NCBI RefSeq assembly: GCF_904848185.1
Contig: NC_051039.1
Coordinates: 9,003,997-9,067,996 of the forward strand
Length of the DNA: 64,000 nucleotides
Origin: Acanthopagrus latus
Lineage: Eukaryota > Chordata > Actinopteri > Spariformes > Sparidae
Direction: 5' to 3'
The notes below the pieces were generated by a model. It saw only the letters and a program-made list of their open reading frames with translations, had not been told where the DNA came from and ran no database searches. A program made the translations under genes and the position numbers. Of the stretch, positions 36,056-48,260 are shown one piece after another. The first letter of the stretch is position 1. Every line of letters starts with the position of its first letter.

Positions 36056-38189
36056 ATTAACCCCAGATTACCTTTACTTTTCCTTTGTATTCTCTGCCCA
36101 CGCAGCAAGAAAAGCTCGGAAATGGTTACTTAGAAGCCTTATTCAATTAAATCAGCCTTCCTGCACCCTTCTGACTTTCTGCAGTTTTATTATTCAAATC
36201 ATCAAGGCATTGTTGCTGTGAGGAGGTGGATGGATTCATTGCTCCCGTTAATGTAAAATCGGTGACTCAGATGAGTATTGGTAGAGGCTTGACCATCTCC
36301 CCTGTTGTGTGATAATCTCCTCAAACATCGCATCAGAATGTGGCGAAAGGACACATCAGCTCATCCTGGGATCTGAGAGAATGGATACATTAACAGGGCT
36401 TTTTGTCAAGATGTGACCGGAATTTTAGTTTAAAAAATGTACTGAGTTGCACAGATGTCCACTGGAGTTAGAATGCTAACCAGTTAGCCTTTGTAGTTTA
36501 AGCTGGGAGATGTAAAAGCAGCAAGTGGCTACTTTTTTACACATATTTCCTCTGAATTCAAGTATCTTAAGCTTAACTGACTTGTTTAATCGCTACAAAA
36601 ACCTCGACATAATCAAAAGTAATACTCACCCAAACATTCTTGGTTTGTCTTTCCACAATTCACTGAGGGCCGTTTAGCTCTGCAGCTAACTAAGCTACTT
36701 TCTTATGGCAGATAGTTGCTAAAGCTCAAGATAGCTGCAGCAAAACATTACCAAGTCGACTATGGTCAGCAGCAGCAAGTGGTTATATTGCCCCCTGTAG
36801 TTTTGAAGCTACCTTCTAATTCTGGCCTTTTCTAAATTACAACTTTAAGAATATTGTGCGAATGATTGGCATCACGCTTCACACTCTCCTATATCATTTG
36901 CTTGGTGCAGTAGCTGTATAGGTTAAAGTTTTCTTCCTCTCAGAGTTCATACGCTTGTTAAGTGTGAGAATTTTATCTCCGTCAATGGATGGCGAGAATA
37001 ATGTGCAATCCTTCCAGGCTATACAGAAATGTCTTTCTAGTCTTTCAAGGACGAACCTCTCCTTTGTGCTATTAACAGTACAACGGAGTGAAAATTATAG
37101 CTCCCTCTCACTTGCCCTCCGAGGGCATGAAAAAGAGGGAGGATGGCTGTATGCCTGGCAGAATATTGACTCACTCCTCATAAAACCTCAACTCTTGCTT
37201 TGCCCACATTATATCAATTTCGTCGTTCTCTCTTCCTACTCTTGCGGTCTTTTCTTTCACCCGTTCATTCATTAAATTTTTCCCTCCGTCAGGAAGGATG
37301 ATTCCGCTCTTATCTCTGAGGAGCAGGATCAACACCCCCCCCTCCTCACACTGCATGGGTCGCTTATTGTCCCACCTAAATTGAGTCATTCAGTCTCAGA
37401 GCAGACGACTCCGTCTGACTGAGCGTTTCTCCAACAGACGATGAGTGATTCTGAAACTTTTAACTCCCCAAAAAGGTGCCATTGTAAAAGTGTGAATTAC
37501 TTACTTGTGAGCAAATCTGTTTAAGTTTTATAAGCGTGCCAGACAACTGCAAAAAATATACTAAACTTAAAATACATCTCCGTCACCACCGATAAGTCCA
37601 GCCTGCTGTTTGTCATGTTTTACTACAGCTTTAAATTTTCATCTCATTTTGTTAATCATCAAGATTATATTTTGGCTTAATGTAACCAAAGATGATCAAT
37701 TGGTACATTTTTTATTTTGATGCATTCAAACCTTTCTTTTTTTTGCCGTTTGTCTTTGCACATGCAACAAAACTTTTCATTTCTCCAAGGTCTCTAATGC
37801 AGGAAAGGAAATACCACAATTCCACTTCTACTTAGTTGAAATGCTTTTTGATGTCCACTTCTCAGAAAATGTAAAAGTATTACAAAATTAACATTAGACG
37901 GCCTGGTCCACGCAGTAATTCAAATTAGTAAAGTGAAGCCAAAAAGGGTCTGTGTCGACATGTATGAAAAATCAGACACAGATATGTAATGTCCAAATGT
38001 TCTGTCAGTGTTTCAGAAGCAGACTACTTATTTACTCATCCTATCGAAACACTCTCACTGGACATTTTAACTGTGAGTAATTAATTACCATTTATGAGCT
38101 CATGCTGTGCAGCCACAGAATTTTAGTGGCTCAGTTATCACAAAGTAGATTTCTGGGAAGCAGAACAATAAATTCACTTAAATGTGTAT

Positions 38190-38530
38190 TTATATGGCGC
38201 CAAATCAATACATAACCCTGTTCTCTGAGCTGTTTTTTCTATAGAGCTGGTCCAGATCTTACTCTGCATGTTTTCCACGTGTTTGCGTGGGGTTTCTCCA
38301 GGTATTTCAGTTTCCCCCACTATCAAAACATGCTAGTGTTAAATTAAAACAGTAGGTTAATTCTCCAGTCAGTGCCTTAGACCAAGGCACTGGCTCAGAT
38401 CTGGAGATGGTCTCCGGGCATGACCCCGTTGCCCACTGCTCCCTCTGGATGGGTTAAATACAGAGTACCAGTTTCACTATGTTGTACATTGTGTGATATG
38501 TGATCAGATAAAGATTCCTCCTTCTTCTTC
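38190..38530 (+). repeat. Composite SINE/LINE-tail repeat region
   Basis: In order: 'tatatggcgccaaatcaata' (a common fish repeat start), 'tctgcatgttttccacgtgtttgcgtggggtttctccaggtatttcagtttcccccac' (a signature block of another fish repeat), and 'gcccactgctccctctggatgggttaaatacagagta...agataaagattcctccttcttcttcc' (a standard SINE/LINE 3' tail ending in a CTT microsatellite). The three blocks probably come from overlapping or nested insertions. Confidence 0.65.
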
Positions 38531-38654
38531 CTTACAACATTATTTAAAATTATTGAGCAAAACACTCAGCAACAGTGGTGAAAACAAACTCCCTTTGAAA
38601 TGTGGTAATGCTAAGAAAGGTGGGATGAATGAATCCACAAACGATAAACAGTGA

Positions 38655-39112
38655 ATTGACTTTCATTTAAATAGGTGTTTTCTAGTTCACCGACTGCTCA
38701 AAGCGCTTCACAGCACTTGTCACATTCACACACCCACATTCATACGGTGTTTGGTTGGGGGTGCCGCGTGAGGTGCCGACCTGCTCGTCAGGAGCAATAC
38801 AGCGACCCAAATGATCTCTGTGCTTGGCCTGGGGATATGGGGTTTTCTTTTCCTTTGGGTTTGATTATAATTATTTTAGCCTTTTCATGGGTTTTATTCG
38901 TTAGGACAGCTCAGAGAGATGACAGGAAACGGGATGAGAAAGAGGGGGATGATGTGGTGGGGAGAAGACAGGGGTCAGGTGGTCATTGTCAAACCATGGG
39001 CTGCTCTGTTGAGAACACAGTCTCTGTACATGTGGCTCATCCTCTACCAGCCGAGCTACCGACTTCCTGATTAGTGGACGACCTGGTCTGCCTCTTGAGC
39101 AACAGCTGCCTC
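38655..39112 (+). mobile_element. Nested interspersed repeats
   Basis: The outer repeat begins 'caaagcgcttcacagcacttgtcacattcacacac' and runs to 'gaggtgccgacctgctcgtcaggagcaatac' (about 38815). Its far end reappears at about 39062-39107 as 'cttcctgattagtggacgacctggtctgcctcttgagcaacagctgcc'. Between the two lies a second repeat with 'ggacagctcagagagatgacaggaaacggg' and 'catgtggctcatcctctaccagccgagctacc'. The 131-codon open frame that crosses the region is made of repeat sequence and is not a gene. Confidence 0.7.
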
Positions 39113-39894
39113 AGATCTAACTTTCACAGTCTCCATCTCCCTCTGATTGGAGGAAAAAAATAAAAACTTGTAAAGGCAAGTGTTGAGAGTTGCCTTTGAG
39201 AAAATGTTTGGAATGATTGTTTGCTCATTTAAAATAAATGAGTGAAAGAAGATGAAAAATAAGTTAAGAAATATGTGACAGCAAAGTGGGGAAAAGTAAA
39301 AAAAAATAAGTGCAGTTTAGTCTGTGACTTGGCGCCTCGGTCTCCTCGCAAGTTGTAGGCCTTTTGTGTTTTGTGCGTGGGAGTTGTAGTTTTCACATTT
39401 TGCTTTCAGACTAACAACCACACACTATTACTCTTCTTTTCTGTTTCAGTTCAGGTTTGTTTCTTTCTTTCGAGACAAACAGAGAAATTGCTTTTACTTT
39501 TGAGCTGTTTGTGCAGTAAACATTTTGGTGTTGAAACTAAAGAACAGAAATCAATTTCTGTGAACCAAAAGAGAATTGCCTCATCACCTACACGACATCA
39601 CATCAAACATCCACCACAAACACCTTCATTACAGAGCCACTCTCTTGTAGTACTTCCAAGTCACCTTCACGGAAGGTCATGTAGTTCTTTTTACCATGAA
39701 AACATTTGAGTAGCCTGAAAACAGTTTTGTAAAAATCTATTATTATACTGAGCTATTTTCTTTTATTGCATACCTCACTATGATTTTATCTGCCTTATTC
39801 TCTCATCGATTTAAGCTCTTACACCAGCATGTCAAAAAGAATGAAAAATGCTCATCACACTGACACAGAGCAGTGTGGCGTCTCACATTGCTTC

Positions 39895-40110
39895 TTTTGT
39901 TCGACCCACAGCCCAAAACCCAAAGACTCCTCATTCACTATAACAACTGACAAATAAGAGCAGCGAGTCCTTACTTTTAAGAACCTGGAACCAACAAATG
40001 TTTGCCATTTCTGCGTGAAACACTCACTTAAACATTTAGTCGATTATCAAAACAGGTGCCAGCTAATTTTCCTTTGAAACAGTACACTAATCAACAAACT
40101 GCTTAACAGA
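39895..40110 (+). repeat. Interspersed repeat, copy of the 15300 family
   Basis: 'cgacccacagcccaaaacccaaagactcctcattcactataa', 'agaacctggaaccaacaaatg', 'acttaaacatttagtcgattatcaaaacaggtgccagctaattttc' and 'aatcaacaaactgctt' follow the body and right end of the family in the expected order. The copy is decayed and non-coding. Confidence 0.65.
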
Positions 40111-40577
40111 CCAACTGTTGCCGCTCCAGTGATCTAACAAGGTACATCAGACACAGGTTGAACTACTCAGACGTTAACTGCCGTTTAAACACTGCCGTCT
40201 AAATCCTTCTGATCACACCTACCTAATAATATTAATCAATAGTAATATAAAATGGAAATGGACACTTCTCCCAAAGGACACAAAAAACATTTTTATCACT
40301 GAAGCCCTTGTAGTTTGTAGCAATACAGATAGTTTTGGATTAAGTTCCTTGTATTTTGACGCACAGATCTCTGAAACTTCCCCTCAAGCAATGAGACGAA
40401 TTGATTTCTGCTTGTGCTGCTCCAAAAACTGAAAAATTACATCTGGAAAGCGCCACAAGCAATATCCCTGTTACTAAGAATAGTCCATATATTGAGAGCT
40501 TACATGGGGATTATTTCTTCTGTACCAAGAACTGTTAATTACAGGCTTCTTGAGCATTTTTTTTTGTTAGATTTTAT

Positions 40578-40688
40578 CTATCCACCCATCCATTTTCTAA
40601 AATGCTAGTTCCATTCAGCATTTCCCAGCTCTCATCAGGAGACGGGGGTAAACCCAGGACAAGACGCCCATTCACCACAGGGCTCATG
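40578..40688 (+). repeat. Interspersed repeat fragment ('atccatccattttct' type)
   Basis: 'tatccacccatccattttctaaaatgctagttcc ... tttcccagctctcatcaggagacgggggtaaacccaggacaagacgcccattcaccacaggg' matches in layout a very common fish repeat with the order 'catccatccattttctaccgctt', 'cccagctgtcattggg', 'ggtacaccctggacaggtcgcc', 'catcgcaggg'. Confidence 0.7.
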
Positions 40689-41054
40689 TTGGAATTAATA
40701 AATGATAAAATCATGCTGTTTTAGTAGAAATTAATCATAGCATTTCATTACACAGTGAACCTGCCCATGTTGCACTTATTTCCCCTTGATTTTTAGCTTT
40801 AATAAAGTGCCTTTTACTAATGAATACTTGTTTTTCTTTTTCCTCTCCTATGTCCTGCTCCCCTGTAATGGAATGGTGTAAACACACAGGTAAGAAAAAC
40901 CTTATATTTCCAATGTGTAGGTTTGATCTGTTGCACATCTTTGGTTCTGCCATTTCATTTTTAGCAGGAAGAACAGCTGAAAGTGATTCCACCGCACCTG
41001 TGACTTGTGCTCGGAAGTGTTCTGTCTGCAACAACTCAGCGTGCTGTTTTGGTA

Positions 41055-41069
41055 CCTCTAGGGGGCAGC
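41055..41069 (+). promoter_or_regulatory. Candidate CTCF binding motif
   Basis: CCTCTAGGGGGCAGC differs from the CTCF core consensus CCASYAGRKGGCRSY at one position. Intragenic CTCF sites are common in long vertebrate introns with alternative promoters. There is no evidence of occupancy; this is motif level only. Confidence 0.35.
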
Positions 41070-43548
41070 ATGAACTCAAAGTTAAATGAGGCAGGAGAAA
41101 AGCTCAGTGTCACCCAGGACCTTGACCATGTCAATTTACAGCAAAGGCTTGTTTGTGCATTATGGCTATGCCTGTGGTCGTACCCTGTGTATTTAATTTC
41201 TCTGACTTCAACAGTGGTTTTGATGTGGTCTGATTTGAATCCTTCTTGTTGTTGGGTGCAGTTGTTTTAGTATCAGCAGTTGGCGTATTTTGTCAGATCT
41301 TGGACAGTGCTCATTCATGTATTTAGTGCCAGAGGACCGTAACACACTCACTGTTCTCCATCCCCATTTTTACCTTTTTGCAGCACATTTATATTTATAA
41401 GCAGTTCACGTGTCCCTCAGAAACACATCTGCTGCCTTTCAAGCACCAACTCTCCACTCTTCTCTCATTTTCCACATGCAGACACTCCCGGCTAAGAGCT
41501 TCATTAAATGTTCAGGTTGTTATGACGACTACGAGTGCAGCACTCAATACTACATTAAGAGTCTGGAGAAGCTCTTAGACTGTTGCACATCTCCACAGGT
41601 TTAATGCAACGGTGATTATACAGAAAATCCTTGGGAAACAATTTCAAAGGAGGTCTGTGCTAAAATGCCAATAGCTTTAGTTAAAGTTTTGGTTTGAGCA
41701 ACAACTTGGATTTGAGGGGCAATCTAAGAAATAAAATGCCAGCTGACTACGCAAAACTTAGATTATTGGGTTGTCTATTATGATTCTTTTGACTAGTCTG
41801 AAATACTCAAGTGTTACCTCAAAATGTCAGGTAAAGTGGTCCATGCAAGCACACAGGTACCGCTGACTGTCAGGCTTTACTTTTATTGGTTTACAATGAT
41901 ATGTAGAACCTGGTATCGCCAAAGATTTTTGCTTTCCAGTTTAATATCAATTCAGTTGGGGATATTTAAGATACACTGCAAATTTTGCTCAGAAAAGAAC
42001 TGGAAACTAATGCTGTGAATAGTACAAGGAACTTTGTCACAATTCTAGCATAACATTTATTATAATCGCTGTTGTAACAGAACAAGACAACAACAGACAG
42101 ATGTGGGCCTATGTGTTTCTGCAAAGGAAAATAAGAAAACATTCAGAAACTTTCTTGTATGAACAACATTCATGAATATTTGAGTCTAGATTTCTGAGTT
42201 TTACAAGTTGCACTCAAATGCACCATGGAGTCCCTGCACAGCAGACACAGCAGTGAAGATAAAAGCTGCGTGTCGGTAAAGGACATCACAACTCGGTAGT
42301 GACTCAGCATAGTTTTCTATCACAAGACTGTTTTGGTGCAAATATTTATCCCTCAGTGTGGCGGCCCTCTGAGATTTACTTGCCAAACAGGAAACCTACC
42401 TGTTTTTATTCCTTGGTAGATGTCAATGTCCGACCCGCATACACGGATAAAGGCATTTGTTTAAAGATCATCCCGGGATTTTATGAATCGATCTCAGATC
42501 ATTCACTTGAAGGGCGATTTTTAATTGCAAAATTGATTCTTTTAAACCCGGCCCTAGTTTTCCGTGGTATTGTATGATGTTCCCTTATTGTTTGGCCTTT
42601 AGTTTCTTTGTTGGGGTCCAGAAGTGGAATTAGTTAGCCTCATCGGCATTGGCTATGCTAGAGTTTGATGGGGCTCCAAGTGACCAGAGTGTGGCTGCCA
42701 GTATCCCGACTGAGCTCGGCATGAGGTGGCACAGGGATAATTGAGGAGCTGGTGTAAGCATCGCTGCACCCTGACTTTTCTTTGGTAGTGTGGGGTCAAA
42801 AGCTGAATTTGTTTCTCCAGTGCCTCTGACTCACTGTAGGCTATCTTTGCTGAAGAAGAGGCTGTCTTTAGGTCACAGGTCCTCTCTACCGCAAGTCCAG
42901 TCTCCTACACAGTACTAGTCAGGTTAAAAGAGCATCTTGTTTTATACTTCACATCAACTGCAGGGAACATTAACTATGTTGTTGCCTTTTTTCTCTGATG
43001 AAACTGAATCTTTTTGCAAAGTCAATTGTTTTGCCAATGTTAAGGCTCGTCTGTGTACAAATGTGCTTATTTTCTGCTTATAAACAGACATGATTAGTTG
43101 GCGCTCCGATGTGTTGACAGGTAAAGTGTGGCTAATTTGTCTTTTGATAGGGATAATTTAGCTGTCCATGTTTCAGCATCTTATTCACAGCACATTTGTG
43201 CTTATTCATATAGAAAACAAAGGAATCAATCATGTTTCTTTTTTATTTCTAAAATGAAAAGTCATAGTACGGAACTCAGGAACAAAATCAGAAGCAGAGT
43301 AGGTATTAAAACTAAGTCAAAAAGAATCATAACTGGTCTGCTCATAATTTTATGTTAAAAAGAAGAGTTATAAGCTTCAGTTATATCCTCTCTGTGAATT
43401 ATGGAGTCTTCTAAAACTTCAGGAAACAGTACGTCTTTAATTGTTCCTTGTTTATCTTTTGATAAAACCATAACCAGCAACCACCTGATCCGAGACATAT
43501 GATGCCTTTAGCCTCTACATATTCAAGTATGCCTAAAGTTTAGGTCTG

Positions 43549-43620
43549 GGCAGAATATCAATATGATATCATTATCATGATATTGCATGGTACATGGTAT
43601 ATTGCCATAGATTAGATATT
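43549..43620 (+). repeat. Fragment of the 'ctgggcgatatatcgat' MITE family
   Basis: 'ggtctgggcagaatatcaatatgatatcattatcatgatattgcatgg' corresponds to the left end of the element at 58797-59203, which begins 'gggctgggcaatatatctatatggtattatcgtgatat'. Only the terminal part remains. Confidence 0.6.
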
Positions 43621-44984
43621 GGATTTGTCCTCCAGCTTTGTGGAAGCACTGTCATTTTGTCGACTGAGGTGTCAACAAGCATGAAAAGTTGCCAGGCAGC
43701 ACATCTGCATTCATGTTGAGGTCTCATCAGACTACACAGAGAAGCAAAAACCAGAACTGTCCCTGTTGATCTGTCTCCTTGTGCATTGGTGTCCATTGGA
43801 GGAAAAAGTAGCTCCTTTTCCTGCTCGACAGTATTTACCCCCATATGTATTCCAACGACTCAGACAACTTTGACCTCACGTTGAATAAAAGCATTGTCCA
43901 CGAAGCGAGAAGTAAGAATCTCATTTCGGCATCTCATATTGATTCTTGTATTCAGCCAAATGCTTGTGTGCACGTGTCAAAGTATGCACACTTTATCTCG
44001 CCATGAAGGGAAATTATTTTGCTGCCGGGGGGATAATAATGGAGGAGTACCAATTGGAACGAGGTGTGTGTGTGTGTTACAGCAGTGCTTCACACACTCC
44101 AGTGTTTTCCAGAGTGTTATCACCATCTCAGAGTGCTCAGACATTAGACAGGAGGGTGGCATCAAGTGCAAGACCAGACAGAATATGTCACCAGTTAATT
44201 CTTCTTAGTGTTCTGCCAAGCTTCAAACTGTGAGATGTAACTTTGAATTTTAAGCCCAAGTTCATTGTATTTAAGTATGCTAATAGCCAAAAGCAAAAGC
44301 AAAAACACTCCCCACTTTGAGATTCTCGGTTTTGATGATTTTCTGCATTTCTTTGCTGTTTATTATACTCTGTTTAATTAAATGACATTTGTTTGGGCTG
44401 GAGAGAATTCTGATTGCCTCATTTCACAGATTTCTTACATTTTAACAAACTGGATAATGCATCCAGATATCCAGTTGCAGTCCTGGATTGAAAATGAAGG
44501 GAGTTGAGTTTGAGTTGAGATTCATCTATGACAAAAGTGATTAACTCTCAGGATTAGTGTTGATGTTTGATTACCTTAGAAAGTTTTTTTGCATTTCTCT
44601 TAAACTATAGATAATGCTTTTTCGCGAAAACAAAGCATACCATTGCCATCCCTGGATTTTCAAATTAAGGAAAAACAAATTAAACAAGATCCCAACTTGT
44701 GCCTCTGCTGCATTTTCTCCCAGTCCCCCAACAGTTAGGCTTGTTTGTTTTGCATGGCCAAGAATTGAATATTTACCCTGATGCATTTCCCTGCAGAATT
44801 TGGATTTTGATTAGCAATTCATGGCCTCCTTAAGGCAGTGTAACAAAGCAATCAATATCCTTTCCTCAGATGAGGATGGGGGGGGGTCGTTGTAGGGATT
44901 CATTTACTAACACAAAATGGAAAGTCAATGATGGACTCCTCACATGCATGCACACACACAAACAAAGATGCATACATGTGATTA

Positions 44985-46290
44985 CTGGTCACCTTAATAG
45001 GTACACCTTGGTAGTATCGAGTTGGACCCTCTTTTCCCTTCAGAGCCATCTTAATACTTCACAACATTGATTCATCAAGGTGCTAGGAGCAGTCCTCAGA
45101 GATTCCGGTTCATATTGATAGTACCAGGCAGATGCTGCAAATTTGTCAGCTGCACATCCACAATGAGAATCTCCTGTTTCACCACGTCCCAAAGGTCCTC
45201 TTTTGCATTGCAATAAGGTGACAGTGGAAGCCATTTGAGTCCAGTGAACTCATTGTTCAAGATAGGAACATATGCAATCAGTCAACTACCTTATGAAACG
45301 GTGTTACCCCTGCAAGCTGGAGTCAGAAATACTAGTCTGTTAATCTTCTTGTTTTATTGATAGGTTGTTATGTTGAATATTGTTGTAAATGTTATTAACT
45401 TTTTTGTTTCAGGGAGTAGTCGAGTTTTGTTGCATAAGATGCAACGTTCGTAATGATCACGGATATCTAACACCACACTGTATGCTAACTGCTGCTAGCT
45501 ATAGCTGCCCTTAGCTGGGAAGCATATTTCATTGTGCAACTAGTGGTCATATTAGTCAACTCTGCCTGTACCCCGAGCTTGGAGCACAGGGGTTGATGTT
45601 GTTTTGTATCAGACTATAACCCTACAAAGTGGCTAGGGGCTAGCTGGTTAGCATGTAATGCAGATATGTCTTTGTTGTAATGTCAAAACCAGTATTTCTT
45701 TTCATTCTGTTAAAAAATTGTTACATATTGCACCTTTAAACTTCAGGGAAAGTAGCTGTTGGGAACATGTTAATACTGTAACTACGAGGCAGGATGGATC
45801 CATGTTTTCTGACCTTTCTATCAAAATCTTACAGCAGGAATCGAGATTCATCAAGCCAGGCAATGTTTACAAATCTTCTGTTGTCCAATTTTGGCAATCC
45901 CGTGCCAGTTGTTTAAGTTTTCTGTTCTGAGATAACAGGAGTGGCACCTGGTGTGGTCTTCTGCTGCTGCTGTAGCCCATCTGCTTCAAGGTGTGATGTG
46001 GTGAAAAGAGAACTGAAGTTTGATGGATGGTTTCTCTTTTTTGGAACACTCGCCGTAAACTCCAGAGATTGCTGCACATGAAAATCCCAGTAGAGGAGCT
46101 GTTTCTGAAGTAATCAACCCAGCCCATCTGGCACCAACAACCATTCCACATCAAAATTCCCATATCTCACCTTTCGTCTCCATTTTGATGCTTGGTTTAA
46201 ACTTAAGAAAATGTCTTGACCATGCCCTCAAGCCCTAATACATTGCTGCCACGTGAATGGCTGATTAGATATTTGGACCATCTGGATGTT
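44985..46290 (-). mobile_element. Decayed Tc1-like transposon interrupted by a second insert
   Basis: The terminal sequence 'tggtcaccttaataggtacacc' starts at about 44986, and a transposase-derived body lies on the minus strand. The minus-strand open frame at 45867-46163 retains Tc1-family transposase segments (LKQMGYSSSRRPH, VPLLLSQNRKLK, QNWTTEDL). The segment at about 45020-45245 corresponds to the transposase C-terminus (antisense of the WDVV...MDVQPTNLQ-type region). The catalytic core between them is missing. Its place, about 45255-45770, is taken by unrelated sequence that ends 'gttacatattgcacctttaaac', the terminus of another fish MITE family. Frameshifts and stops show that it is dead. 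Confidence 0.82.
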
Positions 46291-47138
46291 CTGTGCTTTG
46301 TCTTTATCTCAGCTGCAGCGTGTCAGTGGCTTGTTTTATTACTGTGATGGATGACAATGAAAGGGATTCCATGACTACATTAGATTTTCCAGCTACGTCT
46401 CCTGACTGGGCAGCAACATCCACAGCCTTTCATTTAAGCAGAGCTCTGATGTAATTAGTACAGCCTCATTACTCTGCTTGTTACCCCTCCCACTTGTCTC
46501 CCTCTAGTCCAGTGGAAAAACACAAGACTTTGAGTTTAGCCAAATTAAAGTTACCCCTGAATTACACTGAAGTTAACTTTCTGAGGCAGGCATTTCCCAC
46601 TTGATGTTTTTTCCTTCTGAAATGTTGTCCATACTTATTTGCTGACTCGTTTCTCGCTAATGGAATACACTCTAACAAATGTAATGAGGCATTACTCCTG
46701 TTAGAATACATCCAGTGTAGCCCTTAGATATTTCAGGCATATTGGTAGTTTTTAAGGGTGTTTTTCCTCAAGTATTTATTATTTTTTATTAAGTATTTCA
46801 GAAAAGAAAACCAGTTACCTTCAGTGGCTCTGTCAATTCCAATAACACCACTGAAAGTCTGTTCATAGGTCTTGAGGATTAAGCAGTATTACCAGTGCTG
46901 CACAAGTGAAAGAAATTGTTGGAAACATTTTTGTGGCTCCAGAGACAAGATAAGTGTTTGTCGGACAGCATCTCAAGGCCACATACGCTGCTATAAGCAT
47001 GGCACATGACACAAGATGGCATGGAATACAAAAAAATTGATTTCCTCAATTCTGCTGCATTGGTTTTGATCCTTTTTTTCAAAAAAACAAAACAAAAAAA
47101 CAACAAAAAAAACCTATCTTTTGTAAGTCTGTCATTAC

Positions 47139-47345
47139 TAGCGCCCAACCAGTATTAGATTTTTGGGGCCGGTACAGATGTTAGGGAGGATAGTTTCCAG
47201 TTTAGCAATAAATGTTATCATCCAAACATCAATGCACTGGACCTCAAACCTCACTGGAGATTTAATATTGATACATCACCCAAAGCATATCTGACATACC
47301 CCATTACCAATATATCTGTGATAGGCCAATATCAGATGGCTCTAA
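47139..47345 (+). repeat. Interspersed repeat fragment ('ggccgatatcgg' family)
   Basis: 'cgcccaaccagtattagatttttggggccggtacagatgttagggagga' and, at the right, 'aatatatctgtgataggccaatatcagatggctct' follow the two ends of a common fish repeat rich in 'ggccgatat' motifs. Strongly decayed. Confidence 0.55.
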
Positions 47346-48074
47346 TTGTTTTAGGAAATTATTTGATAAGTTGGTGGTTTCTTACACCAATATGCATTGT
47401 AATATCCTTGATGACATCCTGAAAGCACTTCCATCCTCTTGCAACCCCAATTTCACAAAATGTAACCACCTTTATGTGCATCACTGTTTACTAGCTTCAT
47501 TATTCCTCTTCCTTGCCTTTTATAATGGGGATACACTCATACAAATATTGCTGTATAGCACAAGTGGTGGTCACAAATTTCACAGGGTACCTTTTAAAAC
47601 CTGTGAGGGATATTGCCCCATCATTTGTATCAATGATATGTGTAAATTTTTAGATATTCTGTACGTGGAATCTTAATGACTCACGCGGTGACATGATTTT
47701 GAATATCTGCCAAGTTTCCCTTTTTAATTTCCTTCCTCCTATTTAGCAGTGTTTACTCATTAAAACTACCAAATATTTGAGCCTCACAAGTCTACAAAAG
47801 GTGTTCCCCCACACCATCTGCAACTGAGTATCTCAACATCTGTCTGGAAGTCTTCCTTCCAGAAACTTCACTCTGAGGTTTACAAAACTGGTGTTTATAG
47901 TGGTGTAGCAACAGCTCCCTGTCATAACTACTGACATGGTACACCTGACGGCACGTAACATACTGTACAACCCTGAATGAAGAAATACAATCTGCTGTTT
48001 TATGGTGGTTATTTAAGCAACAATAAATCTGTGGCAGTTTTATAGGACGATCATGACTTTACAGGATTTTCATC

Positions 48075-48260
48075 CATTTCATTTTAATAGTTTATTTAAA
48101 AGAGTGACCGTGTACAGTAAATGTACTGCACCAAATATAGCTCAATGCTAATTTCCCTCTGCAGCCCCTGGGTGCAATAGATACAATGCACATATAACAT
48201 TATAAATAAATATAATTTATGGACATACAGGACGGACCAGTTTGTATTCATTCAGAGAGG
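48075..48260 (+). repeat. Interspersed repeat fragment, related to 29133
   Basis: 'tttatttaaaagagtgaccgtgtacagtaaatgtactgcaccaaatatagctcaatgctaatttccctctgcagcccctgg' matches a fish repeat whose start is 'tttaacagggacagtgtacattaat' and whose body has 'caatttccatctgcagtcc'. Non-coding. Confidence 0.55.

Larger units (their letters stand above)
24733..38190 (+). other. Intron downstream of the gamma exon, left part
   Basis: About 13.5 kb without a recognisable exon. I looked for the short shared exon expected after gamma (starting Met-Lys-Arg-Lys after an AG acceptor) and did not find it. The stretch holds poly-T at 25198, poly-A near 25736-25749, a repeat fragment at 29133, possible repeat remnants near 35175-35245, and a possible DNA element at 35605-36055. 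That element has 'ggccgtgttcagactgaaaat' on the left and 'tgtcaatctgaatgcaacc' on the right, plus 'gattccgcgttttg'. A weak CTCF-like match lies near 36783-36797 on the minus strand. Confidence 0.55.
39113..44983 (+). other. Intron, central part
   Basis: No supported exon on either strand. Contains repeat copies at 39895, 40578 and 43549 (listed), a candidate CTCF motif at 41055, and otherwise unique AT-rich sequence. The donor-like CAG|GTAAGA at 40889/40890 follows a pyrimidine-rich stretch but has no reading frame or similarity that would make it an exon. Confidence 0.5.

Noticed and set aside
38675..39070. 131-codon plus-strand frame with an apparent membrane segment
   Set aside because: It crosses two nested interspersed repeats and starts inside one; the hydrophobic stretch is T-rich repeat sequence.
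40861..40895. Possible exon end CAG|GTAAGA after a pyrimidine-rich stretch
   Set aside because: Only the donor is convincing. There is no acceptor at a sensible distance, no long frame and no similarity.
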